Shown: piece after piece, positions 51,369 through 59,056 of the stretch
How positions within the stretch are numbered: position 1 is the stretch's first letter
Layout of the letters: each line of letters begins with the position of its first letter
IMG/VR virus record: IMGVR_UViG_3300025647_000020
Location: 1 to 64,000 of that record
Origin: a virus
Length of the DNA: 64,000 bases
Direction: 5' to 3' (one strand)
The notes under the pieces: generated by a model
Databases searched by the model: none
Seen by the model: only the letters and a program-made list of their open reading frames with translations
What the model was told of the DNA's origin: nothing
Position numbers and translations under genes: made by a program

Positions 51369-53327
51369 GTTTTCTTTTAAAAGGTTCTTAAAATTTCTAG
51401 CCGTCATTTTTTCATTAAATGCTTTTTGAATAATAGCACTAGTAATTTTAAGACTATATATCTTAGCAAATTTTTTATAATCATTTAATAATAGCCCATC
51501 AAAGTTAATTATATTTGTTATTGCATCAGAAAAACTTTTAGTAAAATATTTTTCAAGATTTATTACATTTTCGTTTTGTACATATGAAATAAGATTATTC
51601 TTATTAAGACTACTAATGAAAAATATAAAAGCGTTTTCAAATGAAAACTCATCTCCTTTACCATCTAATAATACACCATTTTCAAGAATACTAGAAAATA
51701 GATCAATAAAACTTGGGTGTGCCAATTCTATGTTTTCAACTATGATAACAGTATTAGGATTATTATGTATATAATTAGTTAATAACCCACCCTCTGAATA
51801 CCCAACATACCCTGCGCTTGCACCAATTAATTTGTTTATACTAATCTTATCTGTGTATTCACTTGCATTAATTATCAATTTCTTTTTGTTACATAATTCA
51901 TTGGCAATTAACGTGGCTAAATATTTTTTACCCATTCCTTTCTCGCCATTTAACAGGAATGATATAACTCCTGATTCATTTCCATTATTATATAGAGAAG
52001 AAATGATTTTTTGTACACCAAGTTCATTACCTGCATATTTCTTCATAATATTATTATAACAGTCCTTATAAAATCTTTTACTATTTTTCACAATAGAAAT
52101 ATCATAATTATCTGTAAAAGTTGTTTCTATATCTTTCAAGGTGACAATAACATTTTCAGTGGGGGCAGTTTTAATTTTTACTTTTGAGTAGGCACAGTCT
52201 AAAATTTCTAAAGCAGCATCAGGCATATATAGATCATTAAGGTATTTTACTCCATTGTCATATATAGATTTCAATGCTTTTTCATTACATGAAAAATTGT
52301 TTGAGGCTGCAAAATTTTGCATAATTTTTATTGTAGTGTGTTCATCAGTTTGATTGATTTGAATCTTACTAACTCTTCTCACAAAAGCTTTGTCTTTTTT
52401 TAAATGTCTGTTAAATTCATCATTAGTAGTTGCAAGAATCACCTGTAATTTACCCCTTGCCATTGGTTCTTTTAAAACATTTAAAATAGATAAACCATCT
52501 TCTCCACCTGCTCCATTAATCAATACATGAGCTTCATCGAAAAATAAAACTATGTTTTCATTATCCTGAAAATCTTTTATTAAAAATTCAAGTTTTTTCT
52601 CCAAATCACCTCTAAATTTAGTTCCGCTTACTAATTTATTAACATCAATGTGGAGAATTTTTTTATCTATGTAGTTTGGTAAACTTTCCACTATTTTAGT
52701 TTTACCAACCCCAGCCTGACCTACTAATAGTATATTACGTTTAGTAATTTTATTTAATATTTCTATGCATAGTTTTATTTCTCTATCTCTACCATATAAA
52801 ATATTATTATTAGGGTTCAATTCAGAAAGATAATCTTTTTGGGGGCTAACTTTCTGAACAATTTCATCTTCTTCTGATAAAAAATCTTCTCCATCGTTGA
52901 CAAATTCATTTTCAAAAAACACTTCTGACCCGCTAAGATTAAAATCTTGTTCATACGTTTCAATAAATGTTTTTTGCGAAACGTTAAGATAATTAATTGC
53001 TCCGTAAGCAAGCCATCTCATATCAAATAGTTGTATAAAAATATCATATACTGTTGCTTCATTAAAACATTCAAATGATGCCATGAATCTAATCAGTTCA
53101 TCTGAATATTTTTGATCAGTAATTGGATATTTTTTTACATTTGCCTCTATTTTAGAAGTTACCATAGGTATTTTACTATCCAATCCCTCTAATGTATGAA
53201 TAATAGTACTATAGCCTTCTGCTAATATAGAATACAAGAAAATCTCCGTGGTAACCACATTACTTTCAAAGATTGAAAAAGCCCATCTTTCAGAATCTTC
53301 CAATAAATTTTTTCCGTTTAGTATCAT
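51339..53327 (-). CDS. ClpB/ClpA-like AAA+ ATPase with degenerate second domain
   Basis: 662 residues. The N-terminal region resembles a Clp repeat domain, followed at about 160-400 by AAA+ domain 1: NILLVGQAGVGKTKIVESL (Walker A) and NIVLFFDEAHVLING (Walker B intact). AAA+ domain 2 starts near 430: ISFLLNGEKGMGKKYLATLI has GKK instead of GK(T/S), and VIIVENIELAHPSF has EN where the family has DE, so Walker B is not intact. No ClpP-interaction loop can be assigned. Members of this family disassemble or unfold proteins. A host-type TATCTTTG lies 22 bp upstream (53350-53357), suggesting early expression. Convergent with the 50655 gene. Confidence 0.8.
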   Translation of the reverse strand: MILNGKNLLEDSERWAFSIFESNVVTTEIFLYSILAEGYSTIIHTLEGLDSKIPMVTSKIEANVKKYPITDQKYSDELIRFMASFECFNEATVYDIFIQLFDMRWLAYGAINYLNVSQKTFIETYEQDFNLSGSEVFFENEFVNDGEDFLSEEDEIVQKVSPQKDYLSELNPNNNILYGRDREIKLCIEILNKITKRNILLVGQAGVGKTKIVESLPNYIDKKILHIDVNKLVSGTKFRGDLEKKLEFLIKDFQDNENIVLFFDEAHVLINGAGGEDGLSILNVLKEPMARGKLQVILATTNDEFNRHLKKDKAFVRRVSKIQINQTDEHTTIKIMQNFAASNNFSCNEKALKSIYDNGVKYLNDLYMPDAALEILDCAYSKVKIKTAPTENVIVTLKDIETTFTDNYDISIVKNSKRFYKDCYNNIMKKYAGNELGVQKIISSLYNNGNESGVISFLLNGEKGMGKKYLATLIANELCNKKKLIINASEYTDKISINKLIGASAGYVGYSEGGLLTNYIHNNPNTVIIVENIELAHPSFIDLFSSILENGVLLDGKGDEFSFENAFIFFISSLNKNNLISYVQNENVINLEKYFTKSFSDAITNIINFDGLLLNDYKKFAKIYSLKITSAIIQKAFNEKMTARNFKNLLKENKKLYVKSLF

Positions 53328-53349
53328 AAATATTTTATTATATTTATCA

Positions 53350-53357
53350 CAAAGATA
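53350..53357 (-). promoter_or_regulatory. Host-type -7 element for the AAA+ gene
   Basis: Minus strand TATCTTTG, 22 bp upstream of the ATG at 53327. It matches the Bacteroidota -7 consensus; no good -33 TTG was found at the expected spacing, so a weaker or activator-dependent promoter is likely. Confidence 0.5.
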
Positions 53358-53364
53358 TAAAAAA

Positions 53365-53691
53365 ATGCTAGTATATACTAATAGAGATGAAGGTATTTTA
53401 GAAGAAAGTTACTTTTCATCATCTAATGTCCTATGTATCCGTTATTTAGAAGTTGAAAAAATAATGGAAGTGTTATTTAATTCTGGAAGATTGTATACCT
53501 ATCATGAAATACCCAGAGATTTCTTTATTAGAATTAGAATGGCTGATAGCCAAGGAAGTAAAATTAACGAATTATTGGTAAAAAAACAAGTTGGTAAAAA
53601 ATTATATAATGAAACATTGAGTGGAATAATTTCACCTGAAGATATTGCAAAAATAAAAAATTTTATAAATGAGAAAAGTAATAAATTATGA
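53365..53691 (+). CDS. KTSC domain protein, 108 aa
   Basis: The start is set at 53365 (MLVYTNRDEGILEESYFSSS), since the longer frame from 53248 is antisense to the AAA+ gene. IRYLEVEKIMEVLFNSGRLY TYHEIPRDFF and RIRMADSQGSKINELL follow the KTSC pattern (y------L-v-F--g--Y-Y--vp-----ll-A-S-G--fn). KTSC proteins are small, often phage- or plasmid-borne and of unclear function, thought to bind nucleic acid. The 3' end overlaps the thymidylate synthase start by 23 bases, so the two are co-translated. Confidence 0.7.
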   Translation: MLVYTNRDEGILEESYFSSSNVLCIRYLEVEKIMEVLFNSGRLYTYHEIPRDFFIRIRMADSQGSKINELLVKKQVGKKLYNETLSGIISPEDIAKIKNFINEKSNKL

Positions 53692-54598
53692 AAATAGTTA
53701 TATAAAACTATTAGAAACAATAATGGAAGATGGGTATGATCATGATGACCGTACAAGCATTGGAAGAAAATCTATACAGGGTTATCAGATGACCATTGAT
53801 ATGAAAAAATCATTCCCCATGTTATCTTCAAAGTATGTTAATTTTAATAATATTAAATATGAATTATTTTGGTTCTTAGGTTATCACATGAATTTACCTG
53901 AGTATAAGTCTCTTAACCTTACAAATATAAAATATTTGGTTGATAATAATGTAAATATTTGGAATGAATGGCCTCACCAAAATTATCTTAAACAGACGGG
54001 TAATTTCATATCATTAAAAACTTTTAAAGATAATATCAAAGAGGATTTTGACTTTGCGAATAAATGGGGTAATTTAGGAAATGTATATGGAAAACAGTGG
54101 TTGAATTGGAATGGCACAAATCAAATAGAAAAAGTTATTGCCTCTATTAAAAATAATCCTTTTTCCTCAAGGCATATAGTTTCTGCTTGGAATGTTGATG
54201 AATTAGGTGATATGTTATTACCACCTTGCCATAATATGTTTCAATTTTTAGTAAATGATCAAAATGAGTTAAGCTGTATTTTTAATATGCGTTCGACAGA
54301 TGTTTTTTTAGGATTACCATATAATATCGCATCTTATGCACTGTTATTAGAGATAATAGCAAAACATTGTGGGATGGGGGTTAACTTATTAATTTATAAT
54401 GGAGGTGACGTACATATATATCACAATCACTATGACGCTATCAAACAACAATTATCGAATTATAATAATTTAAACAATACTCTAACTCCACAGTTAATTT
54501 TGCCAAATTATGAAAATATTAATGATATTAATATTAGTGAAATATTCATACAAAATTACACACATAGTGGAGTAATAAAAGCACCTGTTGCAGTTTAA
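53669..54598 (+). CDS. thyA: Thymidylate synthase (ThyA type)
   Basis: 309 residues. MLLPPCHNMFQF holds the catalytic Cys (187), DVFLGLPYNIASYALL the substrate-binding region, and GGDVHIYHNHYDAI the C-terminal signature. Asn 219 in GLPYN is the residue that selects dUMP; in dCMP hydroxymethylases it is Asp. The enzyme therefore should make dTMP from dUMP with methylene-tetrahydrofolate. Slightly longer than bacterial ThyA (264), with an extra linker near residues 75-130. It works with the dCMP deaminase at 58551, which supplies dUMP. A late promoter motif follows it directly. Confidence 0.9.
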   Translation: MRKVINYENSYIKLLETIMEDGYDHDDRTSIGRKSIQGYQMTIDMKKSFPMLSSKYVNFNNIKYELFWFLGYHMNLPEYKSLNLTNIKYLVDNNVNIWNEWPHQNYLKQTGNFISLKTFKDNIKEDFDFANKWGNLGNVYGKQWLNWNGTNQIEKVIASIKNNPFSSRHIVSAWNVDELGDMLLPPCHNMFQFLVNDQNELSCIFNMRSTDVFLGLPYNIASYALLLEIIAKHCGMGVNLLIYNGGDVHIYHNHYDAIKQQLSNYNNLNNTLTPQLILPNYENINDINISEIFIQNYTHSGVIKAPVAV

Positions 54599-54608
54599 AC
54601 TATTTATA
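54599..54608 (+). promoter_or_regulatory. Putative phage late promoter
   Basis: AACTATTTATAATAAAATAC lies directly after the thymidylate synthase stop codon and 10 bp upstream of the ATG at 54619. It marks the switch from nucleotide to late genes. Confidence 0.65.
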
Positions 54609-54618
54609 ATAAAATACA

Positions 54619-55650
54619 ATGAATTTTTTTATTCGTCAAGGTATATTAAAAGAGTCTATAGATTTTAAATCTTTTCAAATTAAAGACTCTCTTAACCCAG
54701 AAATTTTTAATGATAATAGTAAAATGAAAAAGGAAGTACGAAAAAGTCTACTTGAAATGGCAGAAAACTTTTATGATTTTTTACAATTTGATTGGTTAGC
54801 TGAAAAATATTCAGATGTATGGTTAGTTGGTTCAATGGCTTCTTATAATTGGTCTGAAAAATACTCTGATATTGATGTTCATCTAATCATGGATTTATCT
54901 TTAATTTCTAATCATATTGATCTCCTTAAAAGTGATTTGTGGGCATCAAAAACATTATATAACGATGAACATGATTTAACAGTCAAAAATTATAATGTTG
55001 AGTTGTACATGCAAGATATAAATGAAAAGATAGAAAGCAATGGTATTTTTTCTATCTTAAAACAAACATGGATTAAAAAACCTGTGAAATTAGAACATAT
55101 AAATACTAACCAAAAAAGGGTTAGTTATTATGTGGGGATGATAGAAAAAAGAATGGAAGAAGCCATAAAACAATTTAGATTAGGAAACTATGATGAAGCT
55201 AGATCATTAAATTCTGATATTTTAGAAGATGTTATGAATCTTCGAAAAGAAGGTTTAGCCGAGGGAGGTGAATTTTCAGATAAAAATATTGCATATAAGT
55301 CATTAAGACGTGATGGCACGATGGATAAACTTAATAGATTAGATATTCTTGCATTTGATAAAAAAGTTTCCATAGATACAACCAATAAAGAGAAATTAGA
55401 TAATGGAGAAATAACCCCCCAGAAAAAAGCCGAATTACCCAATGATGAAACTAGCGATCAAAAAAATGGTGGAGCTGAAGAGGAAGAGGATACTGATGGC
55501 TACACCGATGGTATTAATTATGTTATTAATGGCCGTAAATTTAATTCACTGCGACAAGCAGAGGAAAAACTAGGTGTGGCAAAATCTACCATAGAATATA
55601 GAGTAAATTCAGAATCAGATAAGTGGAAGGGATATAAAAAATTAACTTAA
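54619..55650 (+). CDS. Nucleotidyltransferase with a NUMOD-like C-terminus
   Basis: 343 residues. VWLVGSMASYNWSEKYSDID VHL has the G-S-x-(x)-D-x-D pattern of the Pol-beta nucleotidyltransferase superfamily (GS at 71-72, D84 and D86). The last about 45 residues (INYVINGRKFNSLRQAEEKL GVAKSTIEYRV) resemble a NUMOD1-type DNA-binding element found in homing endonucleases, in which the F/Y-x-S--eA---lg-----i---- pattern is a helix-turn-helix. Between them is an acidic linker (PNDETSDQKNGGAEEEEDTD). A late promoter motif lies 10 bp upstream. It stands at the head of the operon leading to the capsid gene. The target is unknown; tRNA, DNA or protein could be modified. Confidence 0.7.
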   Translation: MNFFIRQGILKESIDFKSFQIKDSLNPEIFNDNSKMKKEVRKSLLEMAENFYDFLQFDWLAEKYSDVWLVGSMASYNWSEKYSDIDVHLIMDLSLISNHIDLLKSDLWASKTLYNDEHDLTVKNYNVELYMQDINEKIESNGIFSILKQTWIKKPVKLEHINTNQKRVSYYVGMIEKRMEEAIKQFRLGNYDEARSLNSDILEDVMNLRKEGLAEGGEFSDKNIAYKSLRRDGTMDKLNRLDILAFDKKVSIDTTNKEKLDNGEITPQKKAELPNDETSDQKNGGAEEEEDTDGYTDGINYVINGRKFNSLRQAEEKLGVAKSTIEYRVNSESDKWKGYKKLT

Positions 55651-55651
55651 T

Positions 55652-56044
55652 ATGTTTAATTGTAGAGACGTAATAACCTCTGATTATACCATTAATTGTG
55701 CAAAAATATGTATTAGATCATGTGAATTATTTGATGCATTGCATTTCTTAGAAGAAAATGTATTATATGCAACTGAAATAGTAGGTGCTACTTATACATG
55801 GAATATATATTCTCAATATAAGTTAGAATTATCATTGGGGAGTGGGCAATATAATGATGTTATTTCAATTGACCCTGCTCTTGGAATTTATGGTGAATTA
55901 AATGTAGGTAAAAGTTTTTTACTGTTAAAACAATTATTAACAGATAATAACATATTTATAGAAAGCGGATGTTTTACTATTGAATTAGAAATTGAAACAT
56001 CTTGCTATAAAAACCAAAAAAAAATATATTTGTTTAATGGATAA
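55652..56044 (+). CDS. Hypothetical protein, 130 aa
   Basis: No family recognised. Beta-rich with paired Cys (CAKICIRSCELF, ESGCFTIELEIETSC), which recalls the Cys content of the 89-aa protein at 42976 and of parts of the 678-aa protein, but no homology is claimed. It begins 1 base after the nucleotidyltransferase stop and overlaps the next gene by 8 bases. Confidence 0.5.
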   Translation: MFNCRDVITSDYTINCAKICIRSCELFDALHFLEENVLYATEIVGATYTWNIYSQYKLELSLGSGQYNDVISIDPALGIYGELNVGKSFLLLKQLLTDNNIFIESGCFTIELEIETSCYKNQKKIYLFNG

Positions 56045-56993
56045 GAATACAAAAGCAAGAAGTGGCAATTTACTAGAAGCCATGATAAAGCTTACCAAAG
56101 AAAAGAAAGTTTTTAATTCATATTTCTCTAAAAAAATTGATGAGACGCAAATCTATGTCATAAAGGAGAAAGGTAATTATATCTTAGTAAAAGAGGCAAA
56201 TAACCCAGTTGGTTATGAGCGATATAGCAAACATAATTTCAAATCATTAAATGGCGCAATTAATAATATTAATCTTCTTATAACAGAAGCTGAAAAATAT
56301 GTTATTAAAGAACCCATCCCAGCATCATCTGTTGATGATATGGGTGGAGCTGATGATTTTGATATGGACAGTGATAGTGAAGAAGTTTCACTAGATGACG
56401 ATGAAATGTCAGCAGAAGAAGATCAAGGTGAAGCCATTGAAACAGATTTATCTGAATATCAAGAGCTGGCAGGAAAATTGGCTTATATCTTAAAAGATGA
56501 AGCTGATGAACTAGATGATTATGATGCTACTGTAAAATATGTTTTTAATACTTTGTTAGCATCTTTAAAAATTGATACAGTTAGCCCTGAATTGTTAGAT
56601 AGCATTAAAGAAAAGCTAACAAAAAATGAAGATACACCCGAAGAACCAACAGATGAAGTTGTAGAGCAGTATGTTCATGAAATGGCTAAGAAAAAAGGAT
56701 ATGTTGTTGAATCTGTATTTAAAGATAAAACACTCTTAAAAGAATATGGAGAAGAGGATTCTCCTTGGGATGATTATTCTTTGACCGATAAGCAAGTACA
56801 ATATGATAAAGATCAAACAGGTCTTCCTTATTATATGAATAGTAAAGAAGATTTAGTAGATGATAGTCTTGATGACGACGACGACGACGATTTTGACGAC
56901 GACGATAGTCATAATAAGGGCCATTGGTTTCACGGGTTTGACAATTATGCAGATTACGATGATTTATTAAGTGATAATTTTTTAAAAGTATAA
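56037..56993 (+). CDS. Acidic protein with poly-Asp tract, possible scaffold/prohead core
   Basis: 318 residues from the ATG at 56037; an upstream in-frame TTG at 55992 is less likely because it lies within the previous gene. A basic N-terminus (MDKNTKARSGNLLEAMIKLT) is followed by two long acidic regions (DDFDMDSDSEEVSLDDDEMS, and a poly-Asp tract near residues 278-293, encoded by GAC repeats at 56873-56904). The helical middle (AYILKDEADELDDYDATVKY) looks like core protein. Acidic, helical proteins just upstream of the capsid gene often serve as scaffold in T4-like phages (gp22-like), but sequence similarity cannot be shown by eye. Confidence 0.55.
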   Translation: MDKNTKARSGNLLEAMIKLTKEKKVFNSYFSKKIDETQIYVIKEKGNYILVKEANNPVGYERYSKHNFKSLNGAINNINLLITEAEKYVIKEPIPASSVDDMGGADDFDMDSDSEEVSLDDDEMSAEEDQGEAIETDLSEYQELAGKLAYILKDEADELDDYDATVKYVFNTLLASLKIDTVSPELLDSIKEKLTKNEDTPEEPTDEVVEQYVHEMAKKKGYVVESVFKDKTLLKEYGEEDSPWDDYSLTDKQVQYDKDQTGLPYYMNSKEDLVDDSLDDDDDDDFDDDDSHNKGHWFHGFDNYADYDDLLSDNFLKV

Positions 56994-56998
56994 TAATT

Positions 56999-57604
56999 AT
57001 GAAAAACATTTTAGAAAAATACGGCAAGTTGGTTACAGAAGCCGAAGAAACACAATTAACCCCTTCTGATGTAGAAAATGAGGCATATACACTTTTAGGT
57101 AAAATAAAAACATTTTTACAAAAAGCAAAACCTCATATCTCAGGAGATCAACAAGCTATTTTAAAGGGTGCAGCTACTGTTCTTGCCAGTTTATTAAATA
57201 TTGAAGACACTAAACCTGTTGAAGAAGATGTCAAGATGGATGTCAAGACTTATACAGATATGCCTGACCAAGATATAAAAAAAATTACTGATAAAGGAAA
57301 TGAAAATAGTATTACACTTACTGAATCCGAGGGCAGTGTTAAACCTACTCAATTTTATCAGCCACAAGGAAGTCAAAAATATAACGTTACGGTTAATTTT
57401 TCAAAGTTTTACGCTAATGATAAAAAACAAGTTTTTGATTTCTTTTCAAATATGGAAACAAAATGGGATTTAGGTATTAAAGTAACAGATATTGACGGTC
57501 AAGGAGACTCACAAATCAATGAAACTTATACTAAAAATCAGGTCATGGCACTAATAAGTGCAAAGAAAAAAGGTTATATAGTTGAGGGTATTGAAGTGAT
57601 ATAA
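56999..57604 (+). CDS. Putative head-assembly/core protein, 201 aa
   Basis: No family recognised. MKNILEKYGKLVTEAEETQL TPSDVENEA is a helical N-terminus, followed by a Lys/Glu-rich middle and a beta-rich C-terminus (VTVNFSKFYANDKKQVFDFF). It lies 5 bases after the acidic protein and shares its stop base with the next gene start (TAATGAAG). By position between the acidic protein and the capsid gene, a prohead-core role is likely, but unproven. Confidence 0.5.
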   Translation: MKNILEKYGKLVTEAEETQLTPSDVENEAYTLLGKIKTFLQKAKPHISGDQQAILKGAATVLASLLNIEDTKPVEEDVKMDVKTYTDMPDQDIKKITDKGNENSITLTESEGSVKPTQFYQPQGSQKYNVTVNFSKFYANDKKQVFDFFSNMETKWDLGIKVTDIDGQGDSQINETYTKNQVMALISAKKKGYIVEGIEVI

Positions 57605-58527
57605 TGAAGGAACAGGTACAAAGAACATATTCCATATTAGATGAAATATTTAATATTTCAGAATTTTATAGTTTAGAAGATTATAAAAAAGATTATACCT
57701 ATGTTTTTAATAAAAAAAAACAGGTATTAAATCAAATTTATAAAACATCTGATTTCCAACAAATAAAACAAGCCTATGAACTTAATATCCAAGATATAGA
57801 AATTTTTGAAGATAATAATGAGGAGCAAATAAAAAGTGCCATACTTTCTTTTTTCTCCATTTTTTCTAAGTCAAAAGTTACTATCCACCTAGAAAAAGAT
57901 GATTTATTTAGCTTACTACATAAAGTAAAGAATAATAATAAGGAAAAATATATTTCTGATAATATCTTAAATTATATCAGAAATGATGTTAAAAGAGGAA
58001 ATTCATCACTTGAACCAGAGTCTGAGAAAAAAATTTTAACATATGTTAAAATTTCCGAACAATCATCAGATATTAACATGGAACAACTCATAAAGTATTT
58101 AATATTAGTTGGTTATGTAAACAACATATCTAAGTTTTTTTTCACTGAGTCTATATATAATCAATTCAATAAGAGTTATTCTAAATGGATAAAGTATTAT
58201 TCCTTTAATGATTGTTATAAATTTATCAATACAGGTAAGTATATACCCAATGATTCATACATGCAATATAAGAATGGATTATCTATTAGTGGATTAAATA
58301 CTATTATCATATTAAGAACGGGGGTAAAGTTATTAATGTTAAAGAATTTAAATCTTCCAAATATTAATTCATTGGAATTAGAGCTTTTAGGTGATATTAT
58401 TTTTGAAAAAGTTTCAAGGATAAATCCAGATTTAGAGGTATTAACAACCCAGCTATATGATTTGATGTCTAAAAGTGAAAATGATCTAAATCAAATTATT
58501 TTTAAATCTCTTTGTAATATCAGATAA
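57604..58527 (+). CDS. Hypothetical protein, 307 aa, upstream of capsid gene
   Basis: No family recognised. A helical, Lys/Ser/Asn-rich protein. The palindrome copy D (58031-58054) lies inside it and encodes KKILTYVKI. It overlaps the previous gene by 1 base (TAATG). The C-terminal half (KLLMLKNLNLPNINSLELEL) resembles a helical repeat protein. Since the next gene is dCMP deaminase with the capsid gene behind it, a head-assembly role is possible. Confidence 0.5.
   Translation: MKEQVQRTYSILDEIFNISEFYSLEDYKKDYTYVFNKKKQVLNQIYKTSDFQQIKQAYELNIQDIEIFEDNNEEQIKSAILSFFSIFSKSKVTIHLEKDDLFSLLHKVKNNNKEKYISDNILNYIRNDVKRGNSSLEPESEKKILTYVKISEQSSDINMEQLIKYLILVGYVNNISKFFFTESIYNQFNKSYSKWIKYYSFNDCYKFINTGKYIPNDSYMQYKNGLSISGLNTIIILRTGVKLLMLKNLNLPNINSLELELLGDIIFEKVSRINPDLEVLTTQLYDLMSKSENDLNQIIFKSLCNIR
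58031..58054. repeat. 24-bp perfect palindrome (AACATATGTT core), copy D, inside CDS
   Basis: Perfect 24-bp dyad, base-for-base identical to copy A at 14100-14123 although 44 kb away and within a reading frame. It encodes KILTYVKI. The identity across coding and noncoding sequence points to a DNA-level signal rather than a protein constraint. Confidence 0.85.
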
Positions 58528-58550
58528 TTTTTTTATATTTTATAGAAAAT

Positions 58551-59027
58551 ATGAATTTATCTAAATGGGATTTAAGATTTATCAAGCGAGTTGATGAAGT
58601 GGCAAGCTGGTCAAAAGATAATTCTACTAAAGTTGGCTGTTTATTTGTGAAGAATAAAAAAACCTTAGTAGAAGGTTATAATGGTTTGCCAAGCTATTTA
58701 AATGATAAAAATGAATATTATCATAAAGCTCCACAAAAATATTTTTATTTTGAACATGCTGAAAGAAATGCGATTTATTTAGCACAGCAGAATGGTATTT
58801 CTTTAGAGGGGTCAACCTGTTATCTCAATTGGATTCCTTGTCCAGATTGTATGAGAGCGATTTTATATCAAAAACCAGAAAAAATTCTTTGTGATTTAAC
58901 TATCCGTGAAAAACGAGAAGATTGGAAAGATAAATTCCAAGCATCTATTCATTTGTCTAAAATGGCTGATGTTATTATCTTATTCACCCACGATGGAGTA
59001 AATTGGTCAGAACAACATAATCTTTGA
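58551..59027 (+). CDS. dCMP deaminase
   Basis: 158 residues. YFEHAERNAIYLA gives His 69 and the proton-shuttle Glu 71; NWIPCPDCMRAI gives the zinc Cys 97 and Cys 100. N-terminal KVGCLFVKNKKTLVEGYNGL P matches the dCMP/CMP deaminase family. It converts dCMP to dUMP, the substrate of the thymidylate synthase at 53669. Short for the family (T4 Cd is 193) but complete in motifs. Sits between the 307-aa gene and the capsid late promoter. Confidence 0.85.
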   Translation: MNLSKWDLRFIKRVDEVASWSKDNSTKVGCLFVKNKKTLVEGYNGLPSYLNDKNEYYHKAPQKYFYFEHAERNAIYLAQQNGISLEGSTCYLNWIPCPDCMRAILYQKPEKILCDLTIREKREDWKDKFQASIHLSKMADVIILFTHDGVNWSEQHNL

Positions 59028-59035
59028 TTAATTAC

Positions 59036-59044
59036 CTATTTATA
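59036..59044 (+). promoter_or_regulatory. Putative phage late promoter of the capsid gene
   Basis: TTACCTATTTATATAAAAAA lies 12 bp upstream of the ATG at 59057. The best functional anchor for the motif, since the major capsid protein is the classic late gene. It may also drive the two-component genes behind it. Confidence 0.75.
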
Positions 59045-59056
59045 TAAAAAATATAA

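Noticed and set aside
53248-53364. N-terminal extension of the KTSC protein to 53248
   Set aside because: It would overlap the AAA+ gene antisense; ATG 53365 gives the normal KTSC length and position.
53669-54598. dCMP hydroxymethylase instead of thymidylate synthase
   Set aside because: The dUMP-selecting Asn (219) is present; hydroxymethylases have Asp at this position.
56873-56910. GAC repeats as a CRISPR or satellite array
   Set aside because: It is a simple poly-Asp codon run inside an acidic protein.
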